Positions 11,050 through 22,125 of a DNA stretch of 64,000 nt are shown here, piece by piece (positions within the stretch are counted from its first letter, which is position 1; each line of letters begins with the position of its first letter). The DNA comes from Gnetum montanum (Eukaryota > Streptophyta > Gnetopsida > Gnetales > Gnetaceae). The stretch lies in assembly GCA_015680685.1 (NCBI GenBank), contig MNCI01015575.1:107204-171203 (forward strand), given 5' to 3'. The notes beneath the pieces are model-generated. The model made no database searches and was not told the origin of the DNA. It saw only the letters and a list, made by a program, of their open reading frames with translations. Both the position numbers and the translations under genes were made by a program.

Positions 11050-11646
11050 NNNNNNNNNNNNNNNNNNNNNNNNNNNNNNNNNNNNNNNNNNNNNNNNNNN
11101 NNNNNNNNNNNNNNNNNNNNNNNNNNNNNNNNNNNNNNNNNNNNNNNNNNNNNNNNNNNNNNNNNNNNNNNNNNNNNNNNNNNNNNNNNNNNNNNNNNNN
11201 NNNNNNNNNNNNNNNNNNNNNNNNNNNNNNNNNNNNNNNNNNNNNNNNNNNNNNNNNNNNNNNNNNNNNNNNNNNNNNNNNNNNNNNNNNNNNNNNNNNN
11301 NNNNNNNNNNNNNNNNNNNNNNNNNNNNNNNNNNNNNNNNNNNNNNNNNNNNNNNNNNNNNNNNNNNNNNNNNNNNNNNNNNNNNNNNNNNNNNNNNNNN
11401 NNNNNNNNNNNNNNNNNNNNNNNNNNNNNNNNNNNNNNNNNNNNNNNNNNNNNNNNNNNNNNNNNNNNNNNNNNNNNNNNNNNNNNNNNNNNNNNNNNNN
11501 NNNNNNNNNNNNNNNNNNNNNNNNNNNNNNNNNNNNNNNNNNNNNNNNNNNNNNNNNNNNNNNNNNNNNNNNNNNNNNNNNNNNNNNNNNNNNNNNNNNN
11601 NNNNNNNNNNNNNNNNNNNNNNNNNNNNNNNNNNNNNNNNNNNNNN
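11050..11646. other. assembly gap, 597 N
   Basis: Run of N characters. Bases 11647-11687 beyond it are followed by another single N at 11688. Confidence 0.95.
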
Positions 11647-11688
11647 GTTTTTGCAAAATTTTATTTGTTACAAGCAGGTATTATAAGN

Positions 11689-12430
11689 GTTAAAATCTTT
11701 TAGATACATAGATAAGAAAAGGTAAAAAGCCATATGAACATTAAAAGAAATTTTAGCTAGATTATAAGTGCTTATGCTAAATGCAAAACCATTGAATGCA
11801 AACGAAAAGGTTTGTTTAAGTCTTTTGGATATATGAATAAGAAAACGTAAAAGACTATATGGATCTTTAAAAAAAAAAAATTCAATTAGATTACAAGTGC
11901 TTATACTAAATGCAAAGCTATTTAGTGAGGTTGAATTTGATTGTTAAATAGATAGTGTTAAGGGGGAGAAAAATTCTCTTGGATATAATGAAAACTCATT
12001 TTTACTTTTACATAGATGAATGTTATCTTTATTGCATAAATCTCAACATTTTGAAGCATTTGTCAAATATCACTTTTGTGGTTAAAGAGAATTCATTCTT
12101 TTTTCTTGTGAGGATTACATGAAGGGTGATGAAATAAGGTCTATACCAACATAACCCTCTATCTTGAATTCAGCTTCGCATAGTTGTTCAAGATGTTTTT
12201 TAAAGATAATTCCAAAATTTGAATGCATCTTTAATTTATGCATTGTGATGAAATAGTTTCATGAAGATAATATTATTTAGTTGTATGCAGACTTGAATTG
12301 CTATATGAGTTTTCTAAGATACAAGTAATCTTATATAAAACTTTGGAAATGAGAGATTGTAAATGAAATTAAGAGAAAATTTGTGAGAAATGTGAGAGAT
12401 TATGAGAGAATTGAGAGTAATTTGAAAACA
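11689..12430. repeat. dispersed repeat at the 3' side of the duplicated DUF247 locus
   Basis: Parallels 2640-3400 over several hundred bases, for example AAGTGCTTATACTAAATGCAAAG and AGGATTACATGAAGGGTG, and its first 219 bases nearly equal 9011-9230. No coding frame. Confidence 0.6.
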
Positions 12431-12839
12431 ACTTCTTTTTCTTAGTCTTCAAACCTTATGCAACTTGAGAATCGAAATGAAGAAATGAAAAATCTACACA
12501 ACGATACGTAGGTAAGCACCTTTATTTTATATGTTTGACTAGCCCTTTTATGTCATTTTGGGCATATTTCATGCTCTTTATATAAATTAGGTATACCTTT
12601 CTTTCATGAAAAGTTTCACATGTGGTACATGATTGTAAACCTAAGTATGAATTTATGAGTTGAGAATAAAGAGATTAGGAATTATGAATGAAAAAACATT
12701 GATTTGAGAATGAAAACAAATGAACTTGAAAATGAATGTCTTCCCATTCACACTATATCTAACATTAGTTACAGGTATTTCAGTTAAATACTACGACTAC
12801 TATAGTACTAGTACTATTTAAATACTATTAAAGAAAAGG
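12431..12839. other. AT-rich spacer, nothing recognised
   Basis: Lies between the dispersed repeat and the first segment of the dead DUF247 locus. No open frame or repeat could be supported. Confidence 0.4.
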
Positions 12840-13426
12840 TAGATGCTACCTATGATAAGATTAATACCAACTATTGATATCTGATATAATAGAATAGCTA
12901 CTAATGGACAGGGCCTAGCATCAAACTAACAATCATAAGACCAAGTATCTTGAATAGTCCTAAATCATCAACAATTATCACTAGGGTAACTTGCCTTAGA
13001 AAATTCAAGCCTCTATCGAATACTCATTGTCAACATCCTAAGTTATTAACTTTGCTTAATGATACTCTCTAGAGCTATTGGTAGGATAAAGTCACTTATG
13101 GATGACTAGCTCTCCTCTTAACATAACATTCCTAAACTAACATTGGTAATCTACATACACAATGATTGTTCATACTACAAACATGATAATCTAAATAACT
13201 TAGAAAGCATTATGGTTATACTTATCACCTACTCACCTACAGTCACAGTGATTACTCTTTCAACCTATTAGAAATAAATAATCTACCAAAACTTCTTGCT
13301 TAATGTAAGGTGTATTAAAACCCATAGGGAACTACTAAAACCTAATCACAACTTATAATGAACTTACTTTAACCTATGGTTAACATGTCACTCTAGTAAC
13401 AACATTGTCATAACTTAACTAATCAT
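12840..13426 (-). pseudogene. dead DUF247 locus, segment 1: 3' flank
   Basis: Bases 12840-13240 align with 4380-4709 immediately downstream of the intact DUF247 gene. The sequence corresponding to exon 3 and exon 2 is not recognisable here: 13240-13426 has no DUF247 reading frame. Those exons appear deleted or decayed beyond recognition. The segment is cut at 13427 by the LINE insertion. Confidence 0.65.
13412..13426. repeat. left target-site duplication of the LINE
   Basis: AACTTAACTAATCAT, repeated without error at 17161-17175 on the far side of the LINE. Confidence 0.9.
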
Positions 13427-13489
13427 GCGCTGCTGCAATGAAATGACCTCACCGACATCGAAATCATGGGGTGAAGGTACACCTGGAGC

Positions 13490-13720
13490 AATCACCGTCA
13501 AGGCACCGCGTGGGTCCAATCCTGGATTGACCGGGTGTGGGTTAGCAGGGCACTACTGACCGAATGGGATATCCATGCTTACGGGGGGGTCCAAATGGCC
13601 TCTGACCATAGGGCTATTTTCTGCCAATTAGACAGTGATGCGTTTCAGTGCCCCCGTCCATTTCGGTTCGAGCGCACATGGCTCCAAAAGACGTGGTTGG
13701 GCGTGCTGGTGCACGACATC
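13490..13720 (+). pseudogene. LINE endonuclease C-terminus
   Basis: Encodes a stretch with RVWVSRALLTEWDI followed by GGVQMASDHRAIFCQL. The SDH motif is the conserved C-terminal catalytic motif of the exonuclease/endonuclease/phosphatase fold in plant LINEs. Upstream catalytic motifs are absent because of the 5' truncation. Confidence 0.75.
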
Positions 13721-14159
13721 TGGCATGGATACCCATGCTTGGGGGACCCATAGGATTTCCTGAAAAATGGGCTAAAGACCCTGAAATAGAAAATTAAAAA
13801 TCTTGACACCGAGGAAAAATATAGCTTCAAAGGAAATCGCTACCGGCTTCAGACTCAGCTGCAGGCAATTCAGGCTCAGCAGGAGCAAGGAGTGGACCAC
13901 AACTGCAAGGAGCTCACCCTCCAGGAAGAATTACAGCTGCTACAGCACGAAGAGGAAGAATATTGGCATCAACGGGCCCAGGTGCAGTGGCTGAGGGCAT
14001 GGGATCAGCACACGAAATCATCAATGTCTGCTGCAATTTCTCTTGCAAGGAGAGCAAACACACCCCCATTCAGGTGAGGACAGACTACTGCACTACTGGC
14101 AGCAGGTCTGGATGTGGCAGTCTACCGACCCAGTTTCTGTGCCTGTTCACAAGGCCCTG

Positions 14160-15090
14160 ACCCAGGCTAATAATTTGTGGCTGTTGCAACCCTTCTTGCA
14201 TCAGGAACTTCGTACCGTGCTGCAGGAGATGCCTGGAGATAAGGCATCGAGGCTAGACGGTTGGCCCATTGAATTTTTCCTGGAATTCGAGGACTGGGGG
14301 CGAACCTACTCGACGCTTTCAACCACATGCTGGTGTGGCATCAAGTTCGCAAAGAAATTAATTGCTCCCACGTGGTCCTACTGCCAAAGACGGAGAAGCC
14401 CACTTCCCCAGGACATTTCCGTCCCATTGATGTCTGCAACTCGCTTCTACATTTGTTTTCGTGCATGCTCGTTGCCAGGCTTCAACCCCTCATGCCACGG
14501 CTTGTGGGGAAAAACTAGGCTACTTTCATAAAGGGCTGCCACCTTCAAGACCAAGGCCTGCTGCTGCAGGAAATTCAACACTCCCTCCACATTGCTAAAT
14601 TCCTAGGCCTCTGCATCAAGCTCGATATTACTAAGGCTTACGACTCCGTTAGTTGGGCAGCCCTGCGAAACATACTGTTTGCGAAAGGCCTAGATAGGGA
14701 CTTTGTGGAGCTCTACCTGCAGATGCAATGGGGATGGCGGTACTCCCTGGATATTGATGGGCACTTGTGGGGCTTCCATGGGACTAGACGCGGGCTGCGT
14801 CAAGGTGACCCCCTCTCCCTGCTCCTTTTTCTAGTGTTGATGTACCTCCTGCAAATCTATTATGTGGAGGAGAGCGTCCAGGGACTAGATTTACATGGAA
14901 TTCCCTGTCTCACCTCCCACTATGTGGATGACACCATGATCTTCATTAGGGTCGCTGTGCCACAGGTCAAGGCTTTAATGAGGGCACTCGATCGTTTCCA
15001 ATGGGAAGTGGGACTACAGACAAACACCGAGAAGTCCATGCTGTATTTCACGCACACCCATCATTTAGTGCGTAGTAGGATTATTTAAAT
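14160..15090 (+). pseudogene. LINE reverse transcriptase domain
   Basis: Recognisable RT blocks in order: a VLLPKTEKPTSPGHFRPI-like block near 14370-14430, KLDITKAYDSVSWAAL near 14620, RRGLRQGDPLSLLLF near 14790, and the catalytic YVDD (HYVDDTMIF, about 14920-14945). The frame shifts more than once, for example between 14500 and 14700. YVDD replaces the FADD common in plant L1 elements. Confidence 0.85.
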
Positions 15091-15687
15091 CCTGAAGATC
15101 CTGCCAAGTGAGGTGGACGATAAATATTTGGGCATCCTCATCCACAACTGGCACAGATGACAAACCTGGCAGGCCCTCATTATGAGAATTCAAAAATGCA
15201 CGACCCATTGGATGAATCGTTTCTTGTCTCATAAAGGGAAAATCGTGCTGGTGGCCACGGTGTTGGGGGCCATGGCTAGATTTGCTACCTCGGTGACCTC
15301 CCTGCCCTTTGGAGTCACCATGAAGATAGATACGATAATGTGTGACTTCGTGTGGTCGGGAGGACAAGGAGGAAAAAAGATGCACCTAGTGCAGTGGACC
15401 AAAACCGTGTGGCCCCGCGATGTCGGGGGGTTGGCATCCTCCCTTTCAAGGTGGAGGCGGCCTTAGGAAGGCAGAGGCTGATCTGGCAGCTTCCCACCAC
15501 GTTGGAAGATCCCTCCCTCTGGGTGCAAATTCTACAGCAGAAGTATAGGCCCTGGACGGCGATTGGTTCCGACCCTTTCATCTAGAGACAGCTGCATGCC
15601 CACGTTAGGTCATTGGGAAATGATTATGAGATCTCCCTACATCCTTGTCAGTACCTCCAAAAGTAGTTCCAGATTGATCCACACTAG

Positions 15688-16035
15688 ATGCAGCTCTGGA
15701 AGGGAATCCTCCCGGAAAAAATCAAGATGTTTGGGTGGCTGATCCTCTACCATGCCCTCCCCGTTCGGACATTATTGCAATCTAGGGGCATGGCAATCAG
15801 TAACCATTGTCCCCTATGCAATCAATATACTGAGACGTTACAACACTTCATGCATGAGTGCCACGTTACCAGACAATTCTGGCATATGGCCGGTCTCCAT
15901 CCCCCAACTGTTTCCGATAACTCACCGACGCTAACAGCGCTATGGATTCTGTGGAAGGCTAGAAATGAATGCATCTTTAAAGGCGCGGCCTTCCCTCCCC
16001 TAACTATGTTATCTGGCAGGTTTAGGAAATTCTAG
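15688..16035 (+). pseudogene. LINE C-terminal zinc-binding RVT domain
   Basis: Contains LWKGILPEKIKMFGWL, then CPLCNQYTETLQHFMHEC, the Cys-Cys-His-Cys pattern of the zf-RVT domain at the C-terminus of plant LINE polymerases. The frame ends at 16035. Further scrambled coding sequence follows to about 16880 and then a 3' untranslated tail. Confidence 0.8.
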
Positions 16036-17017
16036 CATGAAATTACTACCACGATGGACCTGCATACCTGCCTCGAGCCACTCGTGACAGCTATTCAACA
16101 TCGCCCAGAGCTTTGGCCCTGGGCCTCCCACATGAGGTGGACTCAAATTTTTCCCAGAATGGCCGCTGACCCAGAGCTTGACACCCATCCCTTTTACACA
16201 AATTGGTGTGAGGAGACTACCGTGTTTAGAGGGCGGCAGATTCATATCATGGATACGTCAGTCACGGCCGCGATTAGGGCACCCTTCAGTGGCACTCACA
16301 TCCCCCCGTTGGTGGGTTCGCATGCGGCCGCTCTCGATTTCTTCCAGGGCCCCATCTCAAAGATGGCCAGTGGACATATCAAGGGGATGGCCCTCTCATC
16401 CAATTAGAAGGTGGTGGTGGAGTTGGTTGAACGCTACTTCATCCATTCCAAGTCGCACCACAAGCTAAATGGGGTGCACTTTAAATTCCTTCAATGCATG
16501 CATGACGACACCCCCATCAACCTCCCGCTGTTTCTCTGGGAGTCTTGCGGAGGCACTACCCTAACAAACATCCCAGGCTGATTCGTGCCCTATGGTTGGC
16601 TAGCACTCCCTCCTTGCTAGCCCAGGAGTCGCGAAAGCGAAAATGCCATGGGTCTGGTGAGGGGACCACGATCCAACACCCTGAAGCTACCCAAGAACAG
16701 AACCTGCCGAGATAGCCCTCTGAGGAGGACCCGTCAATGAAAAATGATACCACCACCAGCAACACGGGGGGCAGCTTCCGAACCCCCCTACTCAGTCACC
16801 GATCCAGACGTTGCTTTGGATTGAGGGCGTCCTCAAGGATCATATGACAGGCATCGCTCAAATGATCGAGGAATCCCCCTAAAAGGTAGTCGGCGGTGGT
16901 CGGGGGGGAGGCCAGTCAGGGGGTGGGATGTCTCGATTTGTCACCTGTTTGTTTGGGGTTTCTCGCTTTTGCGCCAGGGGCGGTGGCCGCCTGCCTGCCT
17001 TCGGGAATGCCTGTGGC

Positions 17018-17036
17018 GGGGGGGGGGGGGGGGGGN
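17018..17036. repeat. 18-base poly(G) run ending in an N
   Basis: Eighteen consecutive G followed by one N, inside the 3' tail of the LINE. The true run length is probably unresolved in the assembly. Confidence 0.8.
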
Positions 17037-17160
17037 CTCTAGGGATCCTTTCTTTCTTGGTTGGTGTGGGGCCAATGTCTCTAGTCCTCGCTACGTGTCT
17101 GTGTAGCTCCTTTCAAATTTTTTGGAATATAATTTTTCTCTCGACCTTTTCCAAAAAAAA

Positions 17161-17704
17161 AACTTAACTAATCATAACTTATGGTTTTCTAAATTTCAAA
17201 AAATAATAAAAAAGTGAAAGATATTAAAACCCAAAATAATTTGACTATAGATACATCCCAATACATATAGTAATGTCAACTATGTACGAGAAGCAATGTT
17301 CATAATCTAAGTTTTCCTAGCTACTTGGTACATTAAATCAAATGCTTAAAAAGAGAATCAATTCTCCAACATCATGAAGTTACACTTGAGACCAACCTTC
17401 AAACAACTGCAATTTCATGGCACCTCCTTATTCACTTGCTTCTTATCATCACCACAGTTTCTATACACACAAAGAAAATGAAGAAATCATGACAGAAATA
17501 GTGCATCCATTGCCACATTTTTAGCTAGGATCATTATATCATGAAGAATCTAGAAACTATTAAGTATCAATTAATGATGCCATTGAATATTGGGACAATG
17601 TGGTATTGAGGGTGTTGAGATTATTTTCTTAAAGATTAATAGCACACTTGATTTTAAATTATCTAGCATAATCAAGGTGTTGCAATTGTAGGTGGTCATA
17701 ATGC
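17161..17704 (-). pseudogene. dead DUF247 locus, segment 2: exon 1 remnant
   Basis: Resumes with the right LINE target duplication (17161-17175). Bases 17310-17704 align on the minus strand with exon 1 of the intact gene at about 6455-6855, for example CTCCAACAT, TTGAGACCAACC, CATTGCCACATTTTTAGCTAGG and GGTGTTGCA. Nearly every CpG of the intact gene is TG or CA here, and the frame is closed by many stops. The segment is cut after AATGC at 17704 by the Athila-like insertion. Confidence 0.85.
17700..17704. repeat. left 5-bp target-site duplication of the minus-strand Athila element
   Basis: AATGC, matched at 31517-31521. In the intact gene the uninterrupted sequence reads GTAATGCAAAGG (6848-6859), so the insertion site can be reconstructed. 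Confidence 0.85.
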
Positions 17705-19060
17705 TAATGAGTAGTGAGTATACCCTATGCCCATCCATATGAATTACAAGTATTCAAGTGCAATCCAGCAAAAATCCATGGACCTTAAGTTCCTAAGTAC
17801 ACTGGTTCTAAGAAGTGCAATCTAATCATGTTGATCATTGTATTCCCAAATAGACTTGTGAAGATTAGTTATATGGTTAAGTGTAATTGGGGCACATGAT
17901 TTTTATTATTTTCTATTTTATTCACCTATGACAGATAACAAGTTGAAACTTAATTTATTAGCCAATTTAACTAATCTAATTGCTAATTAATAACTAACTA
18001 TCATAACATGAGCATCTGATCCCACTTTCCATATGCATCCTAAATGCATACAACATTACTGGGTTACCAAATGTTAAGCACTATAGACATTACCAAGCAT
18101 TGTATATGATGCTTGAAGTGGTCATATGTATGTGTTTAGTCTATTTAACTTAATTAGTAATTAATTAAATTCTTACTTATCTTAATTAATCACATAATTA
18201 ATAAAAATAGTAGATGCAAAAATAAATCATTAATCTATCCAAGTGCTACAAGGTTTGATCAAAACACTCATCTTTATTCTTATTTACATTGGTGTCCTTA
18301 GGTACATCAATGCTTGAATAAACATCCATATACTTTCTAACTCCCACTGCAGGTACTCAAAAAAATATTCTAACTATCAAATGATAAAACACCAAGAGCT
18401 CTACTACAACTATGACAAGACATGCAATAGACACAACAAATGAGCGTGTATTTATAGACTTTATTGTGTAGTTACATTGATGGGCCTCATAAATGCATAC
18501 CACATTACTAGGTTACCAAGTGTTAAGCACTATAGAGATTACCAAGTGTTGTATGCAATGCTTGAAGTGGTCATATGTATGTGTTTAGTCTATTTAACTT
18601 AATTAGTAATTAATTAAATTCTTACTTATCTTAATTAATCACATAATTAATAAAAATAGTAGATGCAAAAATAAATCATTAATCTATCCAAGTGCTACAA
18701 GGTTTGATCAAAACACTCATCTTTATTCTTATTTACACTGGTGTCCTTAGGTACATCAGTGCTTGAATAAACTTCCATATACATTCTGACTCCTACTGTG
18801 GTTACTCAAAAAAATATTCTAACTCTCAAATGATAAAACACCAAGAGCTCTACTACAACTATGACAAGACATGCAATAGACACAACAAATGAGCACGTAT
18901 TTATAGACTTTATTGTGTAGCTACATTGATGGACCTCATAAATGCAACAAATGCTATGTCAATAAGGCTGCATAGATGGGGCAACATGACATCGATGAGG
19001 ACCCATTGACAAGGCCATGTTTATGAGGGTCCATCAAGATGACACTTTGATGCTTCATCA
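17705..19060 (-). mobile_element. 3' LTR (1356 bp) with an internal 449-bp tandem duplication
   Basis: Ends in CTCATTA (from CTCATCA) at 17705 and starts with TGATGAAGCATC at 19060. It is longer than the 984-bp 5' LTR because 18042-18490 is repeated in tandem as 18491-18939, each unit 449 bp. Each unit has its own TATA box (antisense CTATAAATAC at 18448-18457 and 18897-18906) and AATAAA downstream. Confidence 0.85.
18042..18939 (-). repeat. 449-bp tandem duplication inside the 3' LTR
   Basis: Two units, 18042-18490 and 18491-18939, align without gaps by eye and differ at only a few positions. Both junctions carry CTCATAAATGCA-like microhomology. The 5' LTR has one unit, so the duplication arose in this LTR after insertion. 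Confidence 0.85.
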
Positions 19061-19075
19061 TATCCCCATGACTAA
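19061..19075 (-). other. polypurine tract next to the 3' LTR
   Basis: Minus strand reads TCATGGGGATA immediately before the LTR start TGATGAAG. The plus-strand element has TCATGGGGGTA at the same place, so the site is conserved. Confidence 0.75.
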
Positions 19076-19269
19076 ATAAAAACTCATTCTTAAGTTCCCT
19101 TTACAAAATTGAAAAGGCATGGGATTATTGACTAACATTTAACACAACAAATTGACATAACAAAATTGACAACAAAGCTAAGTGCTTGAGTGTACGTATC
19201 AACATCATTACAAAATTTATGGTGTTCATCACACAAAATTGATCATGACATGACTAGTTAAACTAGATA

Positions 19270-22125
19270 ACACATCCACTGATGGCATGAAGATGGTTGA
19301 GAAGATCAAATGGTCCCAGGTGGTGGAGGTTCCTAAGGTTCCAAAGGACCTTTGCCAACTTTGAGCACATGTGGTGGCTAAGGAGGTTGTGGCTATCTTG
19401 TTATGGTTGCTACCTCTAGTAGAAGGTGAAAGGCATATAGTAATACCTTCATCTTCTCCTCCTTACTCCAGGGATCATTCATAGTCCACATGGCATCACC
19501 AATGTGAGCTAGAATGGAGATATTCCATAGATAGGGCATTGTTGGAAACAACTCCTTGACATTGATGAACTAGGTAACGAATTGTTTGCATTCAACATAG
19601 AACACCCTAACTGAAATTTTCAGCTCCTGGTAGTTATTCATTTTTTTCTCCAGACTCTCAGTAGTGGATCTCTGATCATTATATTTACCCTTAAGAACCT
19701 TGAGTTTAGCATTTGCCTCTGCAAGCTTATGCTTGGTGTCCTTTTGGTACTTGAACTTGGCCTCATACAACAAGTATGAACTAGTCATCATTCTTACTGT
19801 ATTTTTCCTATAGTCAACGTAGCTAGGTTAATGTACCAGAGATTGGCAAGCTCCATATGTTCAATCATCTCCTCTATTTGCAACTCCTTCAAGTGAATTT
19901 TTGCTTTATTGTATTGATCAATCCCAACAATGATGGGCTACCATAGTTCACATCCTTTTTGGAGTTTCTGGATGGCCTCATTCATCTTTTTCTTCCCCAC
20001 TTGGATGTGTTTCTCATTTATTTCATTCTATAGGCCAACCTAGTCTTTGTAGTGATCTTTGACTCTCTCAAATTTGCAAGCCTCTAGTTTCCAGGCATCT
20101 ACCTCTATTGTAGTCTTTTGGTAAAGGGCACAGACCTTCTCCATGGAGAGGTTTCTATTTTTAGCTTTCAATAGCTAGTTTCTCCTACTATTGATGGATC
20201 AAATCAATCCACTATTGTTTATGCACATCAATGTTTCGTAGGCGATGATTTTTTATGGTCCACTACACATTCTCCTGGCAAGTCAAATCCAAGGCCTTTC
20301 AAATTTTATGATAGCTGGCCTATACCAAGGATCAGTAGAACACTAACATTCCATTGCACCTTCAACCCCTTTTAGCCTAGTGTGAAGTTGTTCAAGATCA
20401 TATCTTGTCAATGCTAGGTTGATAAATGTAGGGTTGGCAATCTAGGCTTTTAATTCAACAAATTTTGTATTCATTCAGCTCCTTAGCTATTTCAAGTTAC
20501 CCTTCCAATATAATATTGTTGCCCCTTGCCTCTAGTAGTTTAGACTAGGTTGTAGTTATATTATATGAAAGTTCAAAGACATCCAGAAGTAGTTACTCAG
20601 TTCCTACTAGTTGGTATAGTAGTTGTTCATGTTGTGTTACACTTAATTGGTCACTTATGATCCCTGCAGACATTTGTACATCTTTAAGTGCAATGATGTC
20701 TGGTACAAATGTCATAGGTGCATTGAGTGTTTTGGTGATTCTATCAATAACCACCTTTGCTATTGTTTCTTACCCTTGGTGCTGCATCACTAGTATTGTT
20801 GCCTTCTTGTCCTCCTTCAAGCACATCGAAAAGGTCATGACATTTCCAAAAATCTTTGGAAGTTTTTCTAAGAGAGATGCCATTACCTCTTTAGCACTAG
20901 GATTCAACCTCATGAACGACTGCATTCTTTGGGTAGAGAAAATGGATCCACCTTCCTCTATTAAGCTAACTATTTAGGCCATCTCATTCAAATGACTCAT
21001 TGCGGGCCAATACACTAATGGGTCTCCACCACTCATGCTTGCTTGTTGCTCCTGCTCATTCAAAAGCCATTCTCAAAACTCACACAATTGTTGGGATGTT
21101 GGAGTGACATTTAGTACTATTTTTTGAGTGCTAGGTGGAGGTGGTGGCTCCTACTCCTCTTGTTGGATCATTGTTGTAGGAGTTTTATCCTTCATCATCT
21201 TCACCTAATTAGGAGTTGGAGCACGTCAAATAGCATCATTAGTGTAGTGGACTATTCCTCCCCTTCAACATAGTTTTTTGATGAGGCATGGGAAGGGGAT
21301 TGTCTTTTTTCCACATTCATTCTCCTTTAAATGCTTATCTATCTCTAGATAGATTAGTTGTGGAAGGTTGACTAGGAATTTTCCACTCAAAGTAGCATAT
21401 GCATAGGCAAAAAAGACAGTGATATTGCTAGGCCTCACCATAGGGTTTAGGTGAAAGGCTACAATCTTGTAATGGATTCTTTTTGTTGGTGTGAGTGCAT
21501 CGTAGTCCTTACGGTCAATACCCTAGCATCACTAAATCCATTCCTTTTTGATGCTAGGATCCACCTGCATTGGAATCTCAATGAGATTCACCCTAGTTTT
21601 ACGCAACCCAAGTGCCTCTACAATGGCTTGTATCGAGTAAGACACTGAAATGTCCTTGATCTTGACTGATGAATTGACTTACCTATTGTTCCAAAATAGG
21701 AACGTCTCTCCCATATACCACTCTCCACTGGAAGTGATAATTGGCCACATGGGATAGGTCTTCAGTTGGTCCTATACCTCTTTAGGTGCTTGCTCCAAAA
21801 AAGCACCAAAGTTCAATTCTTGAAGCATTGTCTTTTGAGCCTTCCTTGATCTGATTTGGTTTAGGTTGGATTCCATCAAGGTTACCTTAAGGTTTGCTTA
21901 TTGAGCTAGTGCCTCATCTCGATGGGAATGTTTTGTTGTTGCGACCTATTCTAAAATCTGATGAATAGACTTTACTTCAGCCTCTTCCATAAAAGGTCTT
22001 ATGGCATGGATTGCAATTGGTTCTTCCTACATCAATTCTTGGCCCCTTCCCATTCTTGGCCATTTTTCCTTGGTTGAGACGTTCCTCCTTTCTATGTGTG
22101 TTTACCTTTTGGTGCCATTTGTAGT
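19270..22125 (-). pseudogene. extra ORF downstream of integrase, coiled-coil protein
   Basis: Decayed reading frame of roughly 900 codons between the pol spacer and the 3' LTR, homologous along its length to 46780-49660. Its C-terminal part is the best preserved piece (19791-19570): SSYLLYEAKFKYQKDTKHKL and the following lysine/leucine heptads predict a coiled coil. The N-terminal half shows, in both copies, a block resembling by eye the 'putative plant transposon protein' domain seen in other plant elements (LPFPCLIRKL in the plus copy). No membrane helix is obvious, unlike an env protein. Function unknown; a structural or nucleic-acid-associated role is only a guess. Confidence 0.65.

Larger units (their letters stand above)
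13427..17160 (+). mobile_element. 5'-truncated L1-type LINE with perfect 15-bp target duplication
   Basis: A GC-rich island of 3.7 kb in AT-rich DNA, bounded by a perfect 15-bp direct repeat and ending in a short poly(A) (about 8-9 A). It begins inside the endonuclease domain, so ORF1 and the endonuclease N-terminus are missing. Domains follow in L1 order: endonuclease C-terminus, reverse transcriptase, zinc-binding RVT domain. The frame is broken by several stops and frameshifts, mostly TAG, so the copy is dead. It split the dead DUF247 copy, so it is younger than that duplication. Confidence 0.9.

Noticed and set aside
11039-11656. 205-aa frame
   Set aside because: Consists of the N gap.
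13427-17160. GC-rich 13.4-17.2 kb region as a host gene
   Set aside because: RT, endonuclease and zinc-binding domains plus target duplication and poly(A) identify a LINE.
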